A stretch of DNA of 63,959 nucleotides, taken from positions 1-63,959 of the forward strand of contig NZ_JAHZQQ010000005.1 of the NCBI RefSeq assembly GCF_019930045.1, written 5' to 3'. Of this stretch, positions 1 to 9,500 are shown piece after piece. Position numbers and translations under genes: made by a program. The stretch comes from Streptococcus australis. GTDB taxonomy: Bacteria; Bacillota; Bacilli; Lactobacillales; Streptococcaceae. The notes under the pieces were generated by a model. That model was not told where the DNA came from. It searched no databases and was given only the letters and a program-made list of their open reading frames with translations. Each line of letters starts with the position of its first letter. The first letter of the stretch is position 1.

Positions 1-27
1 CTGACACACTTGAAAGCTTATTTGATT

Positions 28-54
28 AACACTCCGCAACTTTACTTGAGTGTT
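28..54. terminator. Weak hairpin downstream of the adhesin gene
   Basis: AACACTC and GAGTGTT form a perfect 7-bp stem with a 13-nt loop, 22 bases past the adhesin stop. There is no clear T-run on either side, so termination is uncertain. Nothing else is visible in bases 1-75. Confidence 0.3.
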
Positions 55-75
55 TACACAAAATTATTGACAGAA

Positions 76-3000
76 TCAGATATAGAGAGCAAGTCCACCT
101 AAGACAACTGCTAAGACAATACTTACAATCGAAACAACCGTACCCGTACTTGGCAAGAATTTCTTCTGAACTGGACGTCCAGGTTTTTCTGGTGTTGATG
201 GCGGTGTTGACGGTGGAGTCGATGGCGGTGTTGATGGCGGTGTTGATGGCGGTGTTGACGGTGGTGTTGATGGTGGTGTTGACGGTGGTGTTGATGGTGG
301 TGTTGATGGTGGCACTGTTGGTTTGTGCTTATTGGTCAAGATCACATTACTTGGATCTTCCTGCACTTTTGTACCTTCATAACCCGCTGGAACCACCATT
401 TCACTTGCCGTATAGACAATGGCTTTTCCTTTTGCTTTCTCTGGAAGTTTTGAGAAAGTATAGGTCCATTTATTGGCTTCACTGAGCTCAATTTCGCTTC
501 CAACTTTCTTACCATCTGCAAAGAGTTGAACCTTGATGCTCTTCGGACGGATGCCCGCTTTATTATTTTCATCATCCCAACGTTTCGTCACGGTTAGGTG
601 AGTCTCACCTGGCTTGTGAGTATTGGTGATGACATAGTTGGTTTGATCGATGTCAGCTGTATAGTTGGCTACTTTTTCTTCTTCAAGGGTGTAGACAATG
701 GCTTTTCCTGCCTCGTATTTTGGAAGGTTTTCAAAGATTCCTGCCCAGCCAGTTTCAGCTGTGAGGGTCTGACTAGCTACCTTCTTACCATTTGCCAACA
801 GGTTCACTACGATTGACTCTGGACGAAGACCGTCTTGGTTGCCATCGTCTTGCCATACCTTGCTGAATGGAATGGCAGTCCGTTCAGGAGTATGGGTATT
901 GGTGAGGTTAGTTTCTTCTACACTGGTTTCATAACCCGGAACAGCTTCTTCATCTACAGAGTAAACAATTTCTTGTCCATTCTCATATTTTGGAAGATCT
1001 TTAAACTCATAAGCCCACTTGTCTTTTGCTGTGACCTCTTTACGAGCGACTTCTACTGCTTCTGATCCAGCTAGAGCTTTTTTCAAGATAACAGTGATTT
1101 TTTCTGGACGAAGTCCATCACGGTTGTCAGCGTCCTTCCAAGTCTTGCTTCCTTTAACGGAAACAGTGGCCGGTGTATGGCTATTGATGAGGTTGGTCCC
1201 CTCTACCTTGCTACTGTATCCCGGAACTTTTTCTTCCGAAATTGTGTAGGTGATTTCCTTACCATCTTTGTATTTTGGAAGGTTTTGGAAACGGTAGGTC
1301 CAATTACCGCTTGCATCTGGGCTAACAGTAGCACTGTCCACTTTCTCCCCATCTGCAAGAAGGTTGACAGTGATTTGACTCGGACGAAGGCCGTCACGGT
1401 TGTTGTCATCCTTCCAGGTCTTGCTTCCTTCAATAGAAACAGTGGCTGGAGTGTAGGTATTGGTGAGGTTGGTTCCCTCTAGCTGACTGGTATAGCCTTC
1501 AACTGCTTCCTCAGATACCGTATAGACAATCTCTTTTCCATCCTTGTATTTTGGAAGACCCTTGAAGCTGTACGTCCAGTTCCCATCCTTGTCAGCTTTC
1601 ACTTTTAGGCTGTCTACTTTTTCTCCATCTGCAAGGAGATTGACAGTGATCTGGCTTGGACGTTTTCCATCGCGGTTGTTGTCGTCCTTCCAGGTCTTGC
1701 TACCAGAGACTTCTCTTGTTTCAAGACTATTGACAAGTCGGATGCTATCTTTTGCTTCTGATTCAACAGTTGCGACATAGCCGGTTACATCGACTTCTTG
1801 GACTGAGTAATTGCCAGTTTCATCTAGATCTGTGAAGGCCCCTGTCCAATGATTGTCCTCGCTCAAGACCAGACTCTTACCTTCGACGACGACACCGTCT
1901 TTCAAGAGGTTGACAGTCACAGATGCTGGACGAGTCTTGTATTGATTCTTTTTATCATTCCATTTCTTAGTGACCTTGAGTTGACGGTTGTTTTGTTTCT
2001 TATTGCTAATCACAACTGTCAAGATTTTACTAGTCACATCGAAATTCGGATTACCTTGGGCAAAATCATTCTCTGAGATGGTCACCGGGTCTTTGAGCAA
2101 TTGATAACCATTTGGCGCTGCCACTTCTGTAACGGTGTAATCATCCTTGAGCAAGCCTGGTACATTCAAATCCCCATTTTCATCTGAAGTGAAGATATCG
2201 GTTTCTTTTCCATCCACTGTATGAGTGAGGGTTTGTTTGTTGGCATTTCGGACGATCTTGAATTGAGCCCCTTGAAGTGGCTCACCAGCTTCGTTTTGCT
2301 TGTGGAGTTTGATATGGTAGGCATAGCCTTCTACATTACCTCCACCTTTTTGCCAGAGAACACGCGCTTCGGCATTCTTCACAATCGAATCTTCACCGTT
2401 TAACGTAGCATTGTTGACAAATTTTTCATTATCTCGAGGAACATAACCTAGCTGAACGTTGTAGCGAATACGGTACATTTCTTTGTCTGTGATATTTGCA
2501 ATCTTAATCACAAAAGACTTATCATCTGGAAAATCAATTTCATAGATGGCTGGCTCAGCATCTTTGAAAACCCAAGTGGCATTTTCCCATACCCATTGCC
2601 CTTTTTCAACGATGAAGGAATTCCGATCGTAGTGGGCATTGGTGAATTGTAAGGTATCTTTTAAAACCGCATTTTTGATATTGAGTGGTTTGCGGTTGAT
2701 GGCAATGGTGTAGTTAAGGGTTGGAGTGGTTGCTTCCCGGTTATAAGAACCAACCTTGTTGAGGGTATAAGTGTCAGGTTTCTTAACCCCAATGTAGTCT
2801 ACTGGTGGTTGAGGAGGTTCATTTGGAACGACCTTGTTTTCTACTGTTATACTAATTGGAATCTTCTCTGCATTTGGAACGAGCAAGTGGTCCACACGAA
2901 CATAGAAGAAGAAACTACCTTTGACATCTGAATTCTTTTCAGCAAAGTCTGTATAGGTCAAGGTCAACTTTTTGTAGGTTGGGTCGACATGAGCATAAGC

Positions 3001-3492
3001 AGCAATTTGTTCTTTGCCATCCTTGTCTTTCCCTTTTAGTTCAAAGTCCGTACTGTTGATAATCAACTGAGATGGAACTGAAACTGTTGTAGTATCCCCT
3101 GCGTGAATTTTATTATTTGGCAAGGCAAAGGTCGCGTTGATCTTAAAGGTCGCCCAAGGCTCGAGTGACCAGTTCAGTTCTCCGCCTTCATTGTTGGTAT
3201 ATTTGATGCTCGTGATGACATCATCTACAGCTTTTGGAGCGCGAGGTGCTGCTGCTCGATCGGCTCCTGATGGTGCTAGCGCCCCAGTCGCACTACTAGT
3301 TGCTTCTGTCGCACTGCTAGATGCCTCTGTTGCTGACTCTGGCTGAACTGCCTCGGTACTAGGCGTCGTCCCTTCACTTGTCTCTGCTATGGTGACAAGC
3401 GGGGTCGAAAACATCGAAAACACCAGCAAGAATAGACTTGCTGCATTTAGGAATTTTGACATGAATTGCTTCATTTGTCTTTCCTTTTTCAT
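76..3492 (-). CDS. LPxTG-anchored CnaB-repeat surface adhesin
   Basis: A 1138-residue cell-wall-anchored protein, probably an adhesin for host matrix or saliva ligands. Residues 1-37 are a long signal peptide with a basic start and hydrophobic core. A Ser/Thr/Ala-rich linker follows to about 88, then an adhesin-like region (about 90-390) resembling the collagen/fibrinogen-binding Ig-like fold. Next come one SpaA/prealbumin-like domain (HKQNEAGEPLQGAQFKIV near 400) and six CnaB (B-type) repeats. Five of the CnaB repeats start with a [GSV][ST]K.W.D..N.[DA]G.RP signature. After these sit ten PPST units and the sorting signal LPSTG at 1113-1117. Oddity: the sorting signal ends in LALYI with no basic tail, which sortase substrates normally have. 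The start follows a strong GAGAGGAG ribosome binding site. The ligand cannot be deduced. Confidence 0.9.
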   Translation of the reverse strand: MKKERQMKQFMSKFLNAASLFLLVFSMFSTPLVTIAETSEGTTPSTEAVQPESATEASSSATEATSSATGALAPSGADRAAAPRAPKAVDDVITSIKYTNNEGGELNWSLEPWATFKINATFALPNNKIHAGDTTTVSVPSQLIINSTDFELKGKDKDGKEQIAAYAHVDPTYKKLTLTYTDFAEKNSDVKGSFFFYVRVDHLLVPNAEKIPISITVENKVVPNEPPQPPVDYIGVKKPDTYTLNKVGSYNREATTPTLNYTIAINRKPLNIKNAVLKDTLQFTNAHYDRNSFIVEKGQWVWENATWVFKDAEPAIYEIDFPDDKSFVIKIANITDKEMYRIRYNVQLGYVPRDNEKFVNNATLNGEDSIVKNAEARVLWQKGGGNVEGYAYHIKLHKQNEAGEPLQGAQFKIVRNANKQTLTHTVDGKETDIFTSDENGDLNVPGLLKDDYTVTEVAAPNGYQLLKDPVTISENDFAQGNPNFDVTSKILTVVISNKKQNNRQLKVTKKWNDKKNQYKTRPASVTVNLLKDGVVVEGKSLVLSEDNHWTGAFTDLDETGNYSVQEVDVTGYVATVESEAKDSIRLVNSLETREVSGSKTWKDDNNRDGKRPSQITVNLLADGEKVDSLKVKADKDGNWTYSFKGLPKYKDGKEIVYTVSEEAVEGYTSQLEGTNLTNTYTPATVSIEGSKTWKDDNNRDGLRPSQITVNLLADGEKVDSATVSPDASGNWTYRFQNLPKYKDGKEITYTISEEKVPGYSSKVEGTNLINSHTPATVSVKGSKTWKDADNRDGLRPEKITVILKKALAGSEAVEVARKEVTAKDKWAYEFKDLPKYENGQEIVYSVDEEAVPGYETSVEETNLTNTHTPERTAIPFSKVWQDDGNQDGLRPESIVVNLLANGKKVASQTLTAETGWAGIFENLPKYEAGKAIVYTLEEEKVANYTADIDQTNYVITNTHKPGETHLTVTKRWDDENNKAGIRPKSIKVQLFADGKKVGSEIELSEANKWTYTFSKLPEKAKGKAIVYTASEMVVPAGYEGTKVQEDPSNVILTNKHKPTVPPSTPPSTPPSTPPSTPPSTPPSTPPSTPPSTPPSTPPSTPEKPGRPVQKKFLPSTGTVVSIVSIVLAVVLGGLALYI
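192..311 (-). repeat. 12-bp minisatellite encoding the PPST wall-spanning repeat
   Basis: Ten tandem 12-bp units encode PPST and differ only at wobble positions. They form the proline-rich stalk between the CnaB repeats and the LPSTG anchor. Such in-frame tandem repeats expand and contract by slippage, so stalk length is likely to vary between strains. Confidence 0.9.
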
Positions 3493-3608
3493 ATGATTCT
3501 CCTCTCTTCTTTCGCATGGTTCGCAAAATCATCCCACACAGTATAGTTGGATTTAAATGGAACTAATCCTCAAATTATTTTCCCTATAAAACCTTTTATA
3601 CACTTTGC

Positions 3609-3637
3609 ATTATAATACTTTTCTAAACCAATTTCAA
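3609..3637 (-). promoter_or_regulatory. Promoter of the adhesin gene
   Basis: On the minus strand, TTGAAA (3637-3632), a 17-bp spacer, then TATAAT (3614-3609). The leader to the adhesin start is about 110 nt. The rest of the gene-free stretch 3493-3935 is very AT-rich and, apart from the terminator at its other end, shows no further feature. Confidence 0.7.
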
Positions 3638-3895
3638 TAAAATAGATGCAATATTTTCAAAAAAATGTTTTTTACGTTCATTTAATTTAAAAAGAACTTC
3701 AAACTAGTAGTATTTCCGAATGATTTTTTTTGAGTTGTCTGATTAATTCCGATTCGTGGCTAACGTTTTTTAAATTACACTAGTTAATCATAAACGAAAC
3801 CCGAACCTATCACTAATTAGTTTTTTATTTTCCCAAGCTTTTCCAAAAGCAACTCGCTGGCCTCTAATCTAAGCTGGCCTCAGGAGAAAAAACGA

Positions 3896-3927
3896 CAAAA
3901 AAACAGTCCCTAGCTTGCTAGGAACTG
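3896..3927 (-). terminator. Intrinsic terminator of the CHAP hydrolase gene
   Basis: CAGTTCCTAGC and GCTAGGGACTG (minus strand) pair with one G-T wobble over a tiny loop and are followed by a run of seven T. It lies 9 bases past the gene's stop codon. Confidence 0.85.
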
Positions 3928-3935
3928 CTCTTCTT

Positions 3936-6297
3936 TTAATAATAACGTGGCGTTGCAAATCCACGGATATTGCCATGGCCGACACGATAGACCTGGCGAC
4001 GGACGGCACCATTGGAGTTTCCTTCGATGGTATGGATTATGCCATTTTGGACACTTTCAACAATCCCGATGTGATCTGCCCAACCGTCGTTTTGTTGGCT
4101 ATTTTGATCCCAGTTAAAGGTGATGATATCCCCTGCCTTTGGCGTCGTCAAGCCATTCTCATTCCAGATCCCTAAGCGCTTAAAGATCTGGATATGGCGT
4201 TCAACCCCGCATTCGCGACCGATCAAGTGGCTCAAACCTTCCCGCTGGAAGACGGTAGTCACAAAGACATCACACCAGTCGTCTGAGTTTTTGACAGTAT
4301 AACCTACAGGGAGAGGTTTGACACTATTATAGTCTGAGACCAACTGGCGATGGGCTGCGCTACCTGCGGTCACTCCTACGAGATTTGCTGCAGCACGGAG
4401 GGACACGATCTCGTTGCCCTCTGGCTACAACTGGAGACAAGCCTGTTTGCCCCAGGTTAATCCCCTCGACAGTACCATCGGTATAGTCCACGTAGACATG
4501 GGTGGTGTAATCTCCTTGGCGGTAGCCATGGTTGGCAGCATTCACCTGTACCTCTGTACGGCCACCCACAGAAGGAGTGGTATACCAGTGAAGGTTTTCT
4601 TGGTGGGCTTGCGACCAGACAGCCACACGGACATCCTTGATTTGACGCCCTTGAGGAGCTTGATCTACTTCGACTGTGAAAGTCCCAGAGGTCGGATTGA
4701 CATACTTGATCTTAGCTTGAGTCTTGGTCTTGGCTTGGCGGAATTCTACATCGGTCGTTGCCGTAGAGACACCAACCCGAGTTCCGTCCGCTTGGACGTA
4801 GTAGAGATGGACATGGTAGCGTCCTGTCGAATTTTTATGGTCTGTTGCTTTGACAGAGACTTTATAACTACCGTCTGACTGACGATGCCCACTGTACCAG
4901 ATAACGTCATCCTGGCCGTCCTTGTCAGACCAGATCGGCACTTGGACAGATTGAACACCTTTTGGACTAAAGACATCAGAGATAATGACGTCAAAAGTAC
5001 CGGTCTCCTTGTTGTTGTTTTGGATGGTTAGGGTACCAGTCGGCTTGCTAAAACGAACTTCCGTAGCTGTACTAGAAAGGTACTCCTTCTCTCCACTCTT
5101 GTTTACCAAGTAAGCATGAACTAGGTAACGCCCTTGCGATTGTTTGTGTTCACTCGCCTTGATGGTCGCACGGTAGGAACCATCTGACTGACGGATTGCC
5201 TTATGCCAAACCAAATCATCTTGGCCATTTACTTCACTCCAAGATGGAACAAGGATTTCTTCCAAACCAGTCGGAGCTACTACATTGCGAATAACAGCAT
5301 CAAAGGTACCAGTGTTCTGATTGTTGTTTTCAATGGAGACCATCCCTCTGGCGCGAACCTGACGGACCACTGTTGCTGTACTTGTTATATAATCCTTTTG
5401 CCCTTCATGGTTGACGTAATAAGCATGGACCAAGTATTTCCCTTCAGAATTCTTGTGCTGGCTAGCCTTAATGGTCACGCGGTAGCTTCCATCTCCTTGT
5501 AAGCTAGCTTTATGCCAAACCAAATCATCTTGGCCATTTACTTCACTCCAAGATGGGATGAGAACTTCTTTTAACCCATTCGGTGCAAAGACATTGCGAA
5601 CCACTGCATCAAAGGTACCAGTGATGAAATTATTATTTTCAATGATTAAGTTCCCTTTAGGGCCCGAATATTGAACGGTAGTGGCTGTGCTAGCTACAAA
5701 TTTCTTTTCATCTTTTGCTGTGACATAATAAGCATGAACTAAGTATTTGCCTTCAGAATATTTGTGGTCACTAGCTTTGATTGTTACTCGATAGCTTCCA
5801 TCTTCTTGTAAGCTAGCCTTGTGCCAGATCAAATCATCTTGCCCTTCATCTTGACTCCAGCTTGGGATCAAAACTTCTTTCAATCCCTCTGGAGAAACAA
5901 CCTTGTTGACTACCGCATCAAACGTCCCTGTAGCCGGATTGTTATTTTCAATCGTAAGCGTTCCACTTGGTTTTTGATTGACATTCTCATTTACTGGATC
6001 TGCAGGCTTTTCTTGATTAGGTTTGCTTGGGTTACTTGGCTGTGGGTCGTAGATTGGCGTTGGTTGTTTAGGCACTTCTGGGACAGTTGGTTGTTCTGGT
6101 TGAGGTGTCACGGGACTCTCTTCCTTTGGTCCATCTGTCGGACTGGAGCTTGTAGGTGTGGAATTGTTCGAGAGAACATTTGTTGGTCGATGATCATCAA
6201 CACTTGCTCTATTCTGTTCATCTGCAAGAACAGAAGGCGTCGTGAGTGCGAGCAAGGCAGCTGCACTAGCAAAATAGATAATATCTTTCTTTTTCAT
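3936..6297 (-). pseudogene. Secreted Bsp-repeat CHAP cell-wall hydrolase, broken by a frameshift
   Basis: An exported peptidoglycan hydrolase split by a one-base frameshift. The upstream frame (6297 to 4360) has a signal peptide ending at about residue 25 (SVLADE), a Pro-rich linker to about 110, and five Bsp-like repeats of about 95 residues with GTFDA and W[SH]..GQDD signatures. Near 4417-4419 the frame is lost and runs to an out-of-frame stop. The downstream frame (4406 to 3936) continues at once into a CHAP amidase/endopeptidase domain with catalytic-type Cys (DDWCDVF) and His (WADHIGIVE). Dropping one G from the minus-strand GGG restores the junction ARGNEIVSLRAAAN. As written, the cell would make the repeats without the catalytic domain. 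A real mutation, a strain-specific on/off change and a sequencing error are all possible. The neighbouring gene is a paralogue. Confidence 0.85.
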
Positions 6298-6370
6298 GAA
6301 ACTTCCCTTTTTAGATTTGAAAAAGCCTCTCTCTTAGTTCTATCAAAGAGCGATGCTTCCTCATTTTATA

Positions 6371-6394
6371 CTCTCCTATTGTACCACAGGAGAG
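6371..6394 (-). promoter_or_regulatory. Extended -10 promoter flanked by an inverted repeat
   Basis: Upstream of the CHAP hydrolase gene, minus-strand TGGTACAAT (6386-6378) is a good extended -10. It sits inside a perfect inverted repeat, CTCTCCT / AGGAGAG, with arms at 6371-6377 and 6388-6394 and a 10-base gap. That layout would suit a repressor covering the -10. The leader is about 75 nt. Confidence 0.5.
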
Positions 6395-6442
6395 CCCAAT
6401 CTAAAAAGAAATTCTATCAAAAATGAGGAGTTTCCGAATAAT

Positions 6443-6479
6443 AAAAAAGTGAAGCTAACTCAATGTATCAGCTCCACTT
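6443..6479 (-). terminator. Intrinsic terminator of the GH25/C39 hydrolase gene
   Basis: AAGTGGAGCT and AGCTTCACTT (minus strand) form a 10-bp stem with one wobble, followed by a T-run at 6449-6443, about 35 bases past the stop. Confidence 0.8.
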
Positions 6480-6514
6480 GTATGATTGAAAGATGTCTAT
6501 GAGATAGATAGACT

Positions 6515-9500
6515 TTAGGCAAAGATTGAGAAGAAAGGTGATCCTAATTTTGTATCCATCGGATCTGTACTCTTCAATGAATGGATATAATCAATACCAT
6601 ACCAGCCGTTGTTGGCTGCATTAAATGGATCTCTGACATAAGTTTTACCATTATCGTAGCCATGAAGGACAATTTCATGGGTATATGGAGCATTGATAAA
6701 ACGACTAGGTCCGACTGCTGCAAGGACATGTTTCCCAGCTTGCAAGGAAGCCGCAATGGTAGAAGCCCCTGTCAACATTTGGCTATTGAGTCCCCATTTT
6801 TGTGTTGCTGAAACAATTCCCTGGGCATCTGTACCAGCTCCAGATGTCTTATTAAATGTATCCGTTTGGTTGTACAAATAATCGGCTACTGCTGTCGGAG
6901 TCACTCCAACTCCCAAGATATCCGTAAAGGTCATGGCTAACGAAGTTGGGACACAGCCAGATTGGTCCATGTTACTAATCCCATACCACTTAGAACCCCA
7001 ACGAGGATCCCGCTGAGAATAGTAGGTCGTTTTAGGATTTACCTTCTGATTCTGAGGGGATAGACTGGTCTTACCAAGGTTAAAGCCTTCTACTGTGTTG
7101 TCCGTATAATCGACATAAACGTGGGTCGTGTAATCACCTTTTTGATTGCCATGGTGAATGGCCGAAACCGCCACTTCTGTGTGCGTACCACTAGAAGCAG
7201 TGGAGTACCAGTAAAGGTTTTCTTGGTTCGGTTGAGACCAGACTGCCACACGGACTTGTTTGATCCGACGACCTTGAGGAGCTTGGTCGACTGCTACTGT
7301 ATAGGTCCCTGCAGAGGCATTGACGTTGGTGATATAGGCTTTGGTTTTATTGGTGAGATTTTGATAAGTCACTTCTGTTGCACTAGTCGCAACACCCACT
7401 CTGGTCCCATCTTCTTGGATGTAGTAGAGATGGATATGGTACTTACCAGTCGAATTCTTATGGTCGCTAGCCTTGACAGAGACTTTATATGTCCCGTCTG
7501 TCTGACGATTGCCATTGTACCAGATAATATCATCCTGACCGTCCTTGTCAGACCAAATCGGTACTTGAACCGTCTTCACTCCTTTCGGACTGAAGACATC
7601 TGATACGATGACATCAAAGGTTCCCACTTCTGAATTCTTATTGGTAATGGTTAAAGTTCCTGTCACCTTGCTTTGGCGAACAGTGGTTCCCGTGCTTGCT
7701 ACATATTCTTTCGTTCCCGTATCCGTCACGTAATAGGCATGAACCAGATATTTACCTTGGGAGTTCTTGTGCTCACTCGCCTTAATGGTTACACGATAGC
7801 TCCCATCTGCTTGCTGAGTTGCTTTATGCCATACTAGGTCATCCTGGCCATTGACTTCGCTCCAAGCCGGTACCAATACTTCTTTCAAGCCATTTGGTGA
7901 GACGATATCTCGGATAACAGCATCAAAACTACCGGTGGTCGAGTTGTTATTTTCAATAGTCAGGGTTCCAGCTGAACGCCTTTGCCGAACTGTAGTAGAC
8001 GTACTCGTCACATATTCTTTCGTTCCTGTTTCAGTTAGGTAATAGGCGTGAACTAGGTATTTCCCTTGAGAGTACTTATGGTCACTCGCTTTGATCGTCA
8101 CTCGGTAAGAGCCATCTGACTGGCGGACTGCCTTATGCCAGACCAGATCATCCTGGCCATTGACCTCACTCCAAGTTGGAAGCAAGACTTCTTGTAAACC
8201 TGTAGGGGCGACGACATCGCGAATGACTGCATCAAAGGTCCCAGCAATATCATTCTTATTTTCAATCGTCAAATTACCAGTTGGTTTGACGTGATGAACA
8301 GTCGCTCCTGTGCTTGCGACATATTCCTTGTCTCCTATCGGCGTCACGTAATAGGCATGGACCAAATACTTCCCTTGGGAGTTCTTATGCTCGCTAGCCT
8401 TGATTGTTGCTCGGTAAGAACCATCTGACTGGCGGACTGCCTTATGCCAGACTAGATCATCTTGGCCATTGGCCTCACTCCAGACGGGAAGCAAGACTTC
8501 TTTCACACCATTTGGTGCGACGACATCACGAACCACTGCATCAAAGGTCCCAGTAGAGCCATTATTATTTTCAATCGTTAGGCGCCCACTTGCTTTTTCA
8601 TTGCTTACAGTCCCACTTGGACTTTCAACAGTACGGTCCTTGCCGGTAGCTAACTCTGTTGTCGTTGCAGCTACACCGACGGATTGGCCATTTAATTGGT
8701 TGTAATAAAGGTGAACGTGGTACTTGCCCCGTGAATTTTTATGGTCACTAGCTTTGACACTGACCTTGTAGGTTCCATTTACCTGTTTGGTAGCAGTATA
8801 CCAGACCAAATCATCTTGGCCATTGATATCTGACCAGACAGGGACAGAAACTGTGAGGACCCCATTTGGAGCGGTTACGTTTGAAATTAGGACATCAAAA
8901 CGCCCTGCTGCATCATCTTTATTTTCAATGCTGATCTTACCATTCAAGTTTCCTCTAGTCGGATCAGCAATTGGTTTGGCATTGGTCGTGAAGCGACCAG
9001 AATAGTCGACGCTCTGGTCAAAGACGTGCTTACCAGGCAATAATTCTGCTTGAGAGGTAAACTGCCAAGCTCCTGCCCCACCGTTGTAACGCAAGTTCTT
9101 TGCATCATTGACAGAGAGTTTTGGAGATGGGTATTGAGCCACCCAGAAGTTTTTCAGGCCAAACTGAGCAGTCGAAACAGGACCTTTTTTGCGAAGATTG
9201 TTTTCATCAATCCAGCTAGCACTGGTGTAGTACATGAGATTGGTATAACCATTCTTACGCATCTCATCTGTCCAGGCTTGAGTATTGCGGTTGATGTTGG
9301 CCTGCATCTTAGCATCTTCCATGTCATTGACCATGACAGTTGTCGTAGGCAGGTTCAAGCGTTTGGCAACTGAGATATAGTGGCGGGCTTCCGCCTTAGC
9401 TTGCTCCTCGCTTGTATAGCGTGAGAAAGCATAGGTAGACACTTGGAGGCCAGCTGTTTGTGCATTTCGAACTTGGCCTTCCGCATAGGGATTAGTATAG

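Noticed and set aside
150-485. Plus-strand reading frame with long VLMAVLTVVLMVVL repeat
   Set aside because: It is the antisense of the PPST minisatellite; the periodic 12-bp repeat keeps the opposite frame open. No ribosome binding site.
4414-4878. Plus-strand frame antisense to the CHAP hydrolase gene
   Set aside because: Shadow of a repeat-rich coding region; no start signals and no plausible protein features. The same holds for the other antisense frames in the two hydrolase genes.
6432-6440. TCCGAATA as a SigX box on the plus strand
   Set aside because: It points to no gene and lies beside the terminator of the GH25 hydrolase gene.
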